In this document: piece by piece, positions 5,400 through 6,293 of the stretch | Position numbering within the stretch: the first letter of the stretch is position 1 | How the letters are laid out: each line of letters starts with the position of its first letter | NCBI GenBank assembly: GCA_017547065.1 | Contig: JAFYRC010000278.1 | Span: 1 to 6,293 of the forward strand | Source of the DNA: Tidjanibacter sp. | GTDB lineage: Bacteria; Bacteroidota; Bacteroidia; Bacteroidales; Rikenellaceae | DNA: 6,293 bases | Direction of reading: 5' to 3' | Translations under genes and position numbers: made by a program | Notes under the pieces: model-generated | The model's database searches: none | What the model was told of the DNA's origin: nothing | The model's input: only the letters and a program-made list of their open reading frames with translations

Positions 5400-5430
5400 T
5401 TTGTGATTTCAGCAAAATAACCTATTTTTG
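5400..5430 (+). promoter_or_regulatory. Bacteroidota-type promoter of the ROK kinase gene
   Basis: TTTG (5400-5403) and TATTTTTG (5423-5430) match the -33 TTTG and -7 TAnnTTTG elements with exactly 19 bases between them. Transcription should start near 5437, giving a leader of about 38 bases that is A-rich and has no Shine-Dalgarno site. It overlaps the divergent promoter of the prenyl synthase gene: this -33 box lies inside the spacer of the other promoter. Confidence 0.8.
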
Positions 5431-5474
5431 AACACTCCTTTTGGGAACAACAAACTAAAATTACACATATCAGA

Positions 5475-6293
5475 ATGAAAAAACAACTCACCATTGGTGT
5501 TGATGTTGGTGGCACCAACACCGTACTTGGTCTTGTCGACCGCGAGGGTAACAGCCTTGCACGTACCGATTTCCACACCCAGCGTTCTACCTCTGAGGAG
5601 GGTCCCGTATTCTTCGACGAGTACATGGATCTTCTTTATGCTGCAATCGACCGTCTCATTGCCACTGCTCCCGAGGAGTGTGTTGTTGCAGGTATCGGTA
5701 TCGGCGCACCCAACGCACACTACTACAAGGGTGCAATCCTCAACGCTGCCAACCTCACCTGGAAAGATCGCAACAAACCCTCGAAAGAGGTGCTCGGCGA
5801 CTTCGAGAAGCAGAACCGTTGCGAGGTTGTTCGCCTTCTGAAAAAGCACTATCCCGCCATCAAGGCTATCGCTATGACCAACGACGCTAATGCTGCTGCT
5901 CTTGGCGAGCTCCACTATGGTGGTGGTAAGTCGCTCAAAAAGAAAGACCTTGTGGAGATTACCCTTGGTACCGGTTTGGGTAGTGGTTTTGTAAGCAATG
6001 GCGACATTGTTTATGGCCACAACAGCTTTGCTGGCGAGTTGGGTCACATTGTTGTTGAGCCTAACGGTCGTAGCTGTGGTTGCGGCAAGTGTGGTTGCTT
6101 GGAGTCCTATTGCTCGGCTACCGGTATCCGCCGTACCGCTCTGCGTCTGATTGACGACACCGCAACCCCTAGTCTGTTGCGCAAAATCGAGCGTGAGAAA
6201 CTCACGGCTAAAGATGTTAGCATTGCTGCTGCCGCAGGCGACAAGTTGGCTCTCGACGTGTGGGACATCACCGGCCACTACTTGGCAATCGGT
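5475..6293 (+). CDS. ROK family sugar kinase, glucokinase-like (runs off right edge)
   Basis: The frame opens at ATG 5475 and stays open for 273 codons to the window end, so roughly 40-50 residues are missing compared with typical ROK kinases of about 320. ROK kinases phosphorylate glucose or related sugars with ATP in the cytoplasm. The N-terminal phosphate-binding motif is 'IGVDVGGTNT' (7-16). The catalytic aspartate is D137 in 'MTNDANAAALGE' (134-145). The second ATP loop is 'LGTGLGSGF' (164-172). The zinc-binding ROK signature comprises H191 in 'GELGH' and C201, C203 and C208 in 'CGCGKCGCLE' (201-210). All key residues are present, so it should be an active enzyme rather than a ROK repressor; no N-terminal helix-turn-helix precedes the fold. 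Glucokinase is the likeliest role, but other hexose or N-acetylhexosamine kinases are possible. It is transcribed divergently from the prenyl synthase unit. Confidence 0.93.
   Translation, partial: MKKQLTIGVDVGGTNTVLGLVDREGNSLARTDFHTQRSTSEEGPVFFDEYMDLLYAAIDRLIATAPEECVVAGIGIGAPNAHYYKGAILNAANLTWKDRNKPSKEVLGDFEKQNRCEVVRLLKKHYPAIKAIAMTNDANAAALGELHYGGGKSLKKKDLVEITLGTGLGSGFVSNGDIVYGHNSFAGELGHIVVEPNGRSCGCGKCGCLESYCSATGIRRTALRLIDDTATPSLLRKIEREKLTAKDVSIAAAAGDKLALDVWDITGHYLAIG

Noticed and set aside
5359..5415. N-terminal 19-codon extension of the prenyl synthase starting at ATG 5415
   Set aside because: The extension contains the predicted promoter and transcription start of the gene and has no family-like sequence. 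ATG 5358 gives a normal-length synthase.
5409..6278. Long minus-strand open frame (289 codons) opposite the ROK kinase
   Set aside because: The plus strand encodes a ROK kinase with every catalytic and zinc-binding motif. The antisense frame resembles no family I recognise and is explained by codon bias.
1..6293. CRISPR arrays, tRNA or rRNA genes, insertion sequences, attachment sites
   Set aside because: No spaced direct repeats, cloverleaf-like sequence, transposase motifs or terminal inverted repeats were seen on either strand by eye.

Overview
Most of this window (from about position 400 to the right end) reads as a chromosomal segment of a Bacteroidota bacterium, probably order Bacteroidales. 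The evidence is the ExbB/ExbD protein style, three good matches to the Bacteroidota -7 promoter element TAnnTTTG, and A-rich leaders mostly lacking Shine-Dalgarno sites. I cannot name a genus.

Layout. (1) Positions 1-~400, minus strand: the last codons of an MBOAT-type O-acyltransferase, followed by the first 103 codons of a membrane-anchored DltD/SGNH-like partner protein. This gene pair and its strong Shine-Dalgarno site look like Firmicutes. (2) Positions 394-425: a strong hairpin sitting exactly where the two kinds of sequence meet. (3) Positions 449-2799, minus strand: a four-gene operon, exbB - small four-helix membrane protein - exbD - exbD, encoding a proton-motive-force energiser for TonB-dependent (or related) outer-membrane transport. 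No tonB is visible. (4) Positions 2800-3097: the exbB promoter and leader, plus a rho-independent terminator for the upstream unit. (5) Positions 3098-5358, minus strand: a two-gene unit with a trans-type polyprenyl diphosphate synthase followed by a U32-family (TrhP-like) RNA hydroxylation protein. (6) Positions 5359-5474: a compact divergent promoter region. (7) Position 5475 to the right edge, plus strand: a ROK-family sugar kinase (glucokinase-like), cut off by the window end.

How the genes work together. The ExbB/ExbD proteins form one inner-membrane ion-channel machine. The prenyl synthase (isoprenoid carrier or quinone precursor supply) and the U32 protein (RNA modification) are housekeeping genes sharing a transcript, with no obvious functional tie. 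The ROK kinase feeds glucose or a related sugar into glycolysis and is transcribed divergently.

I found no defence system, CRISPR array, mobile element, tRNA or rRNA. The most notable feature is the abrupt change of sequence type at about 394-402: a Firmicutes-like MBOAT/DltD-like pair is joined to the end of the Bacteroidota exbD operon, and the MBOAT gene loses its 5' part there. This is either a chimeric assembly join or a real recombination junction.
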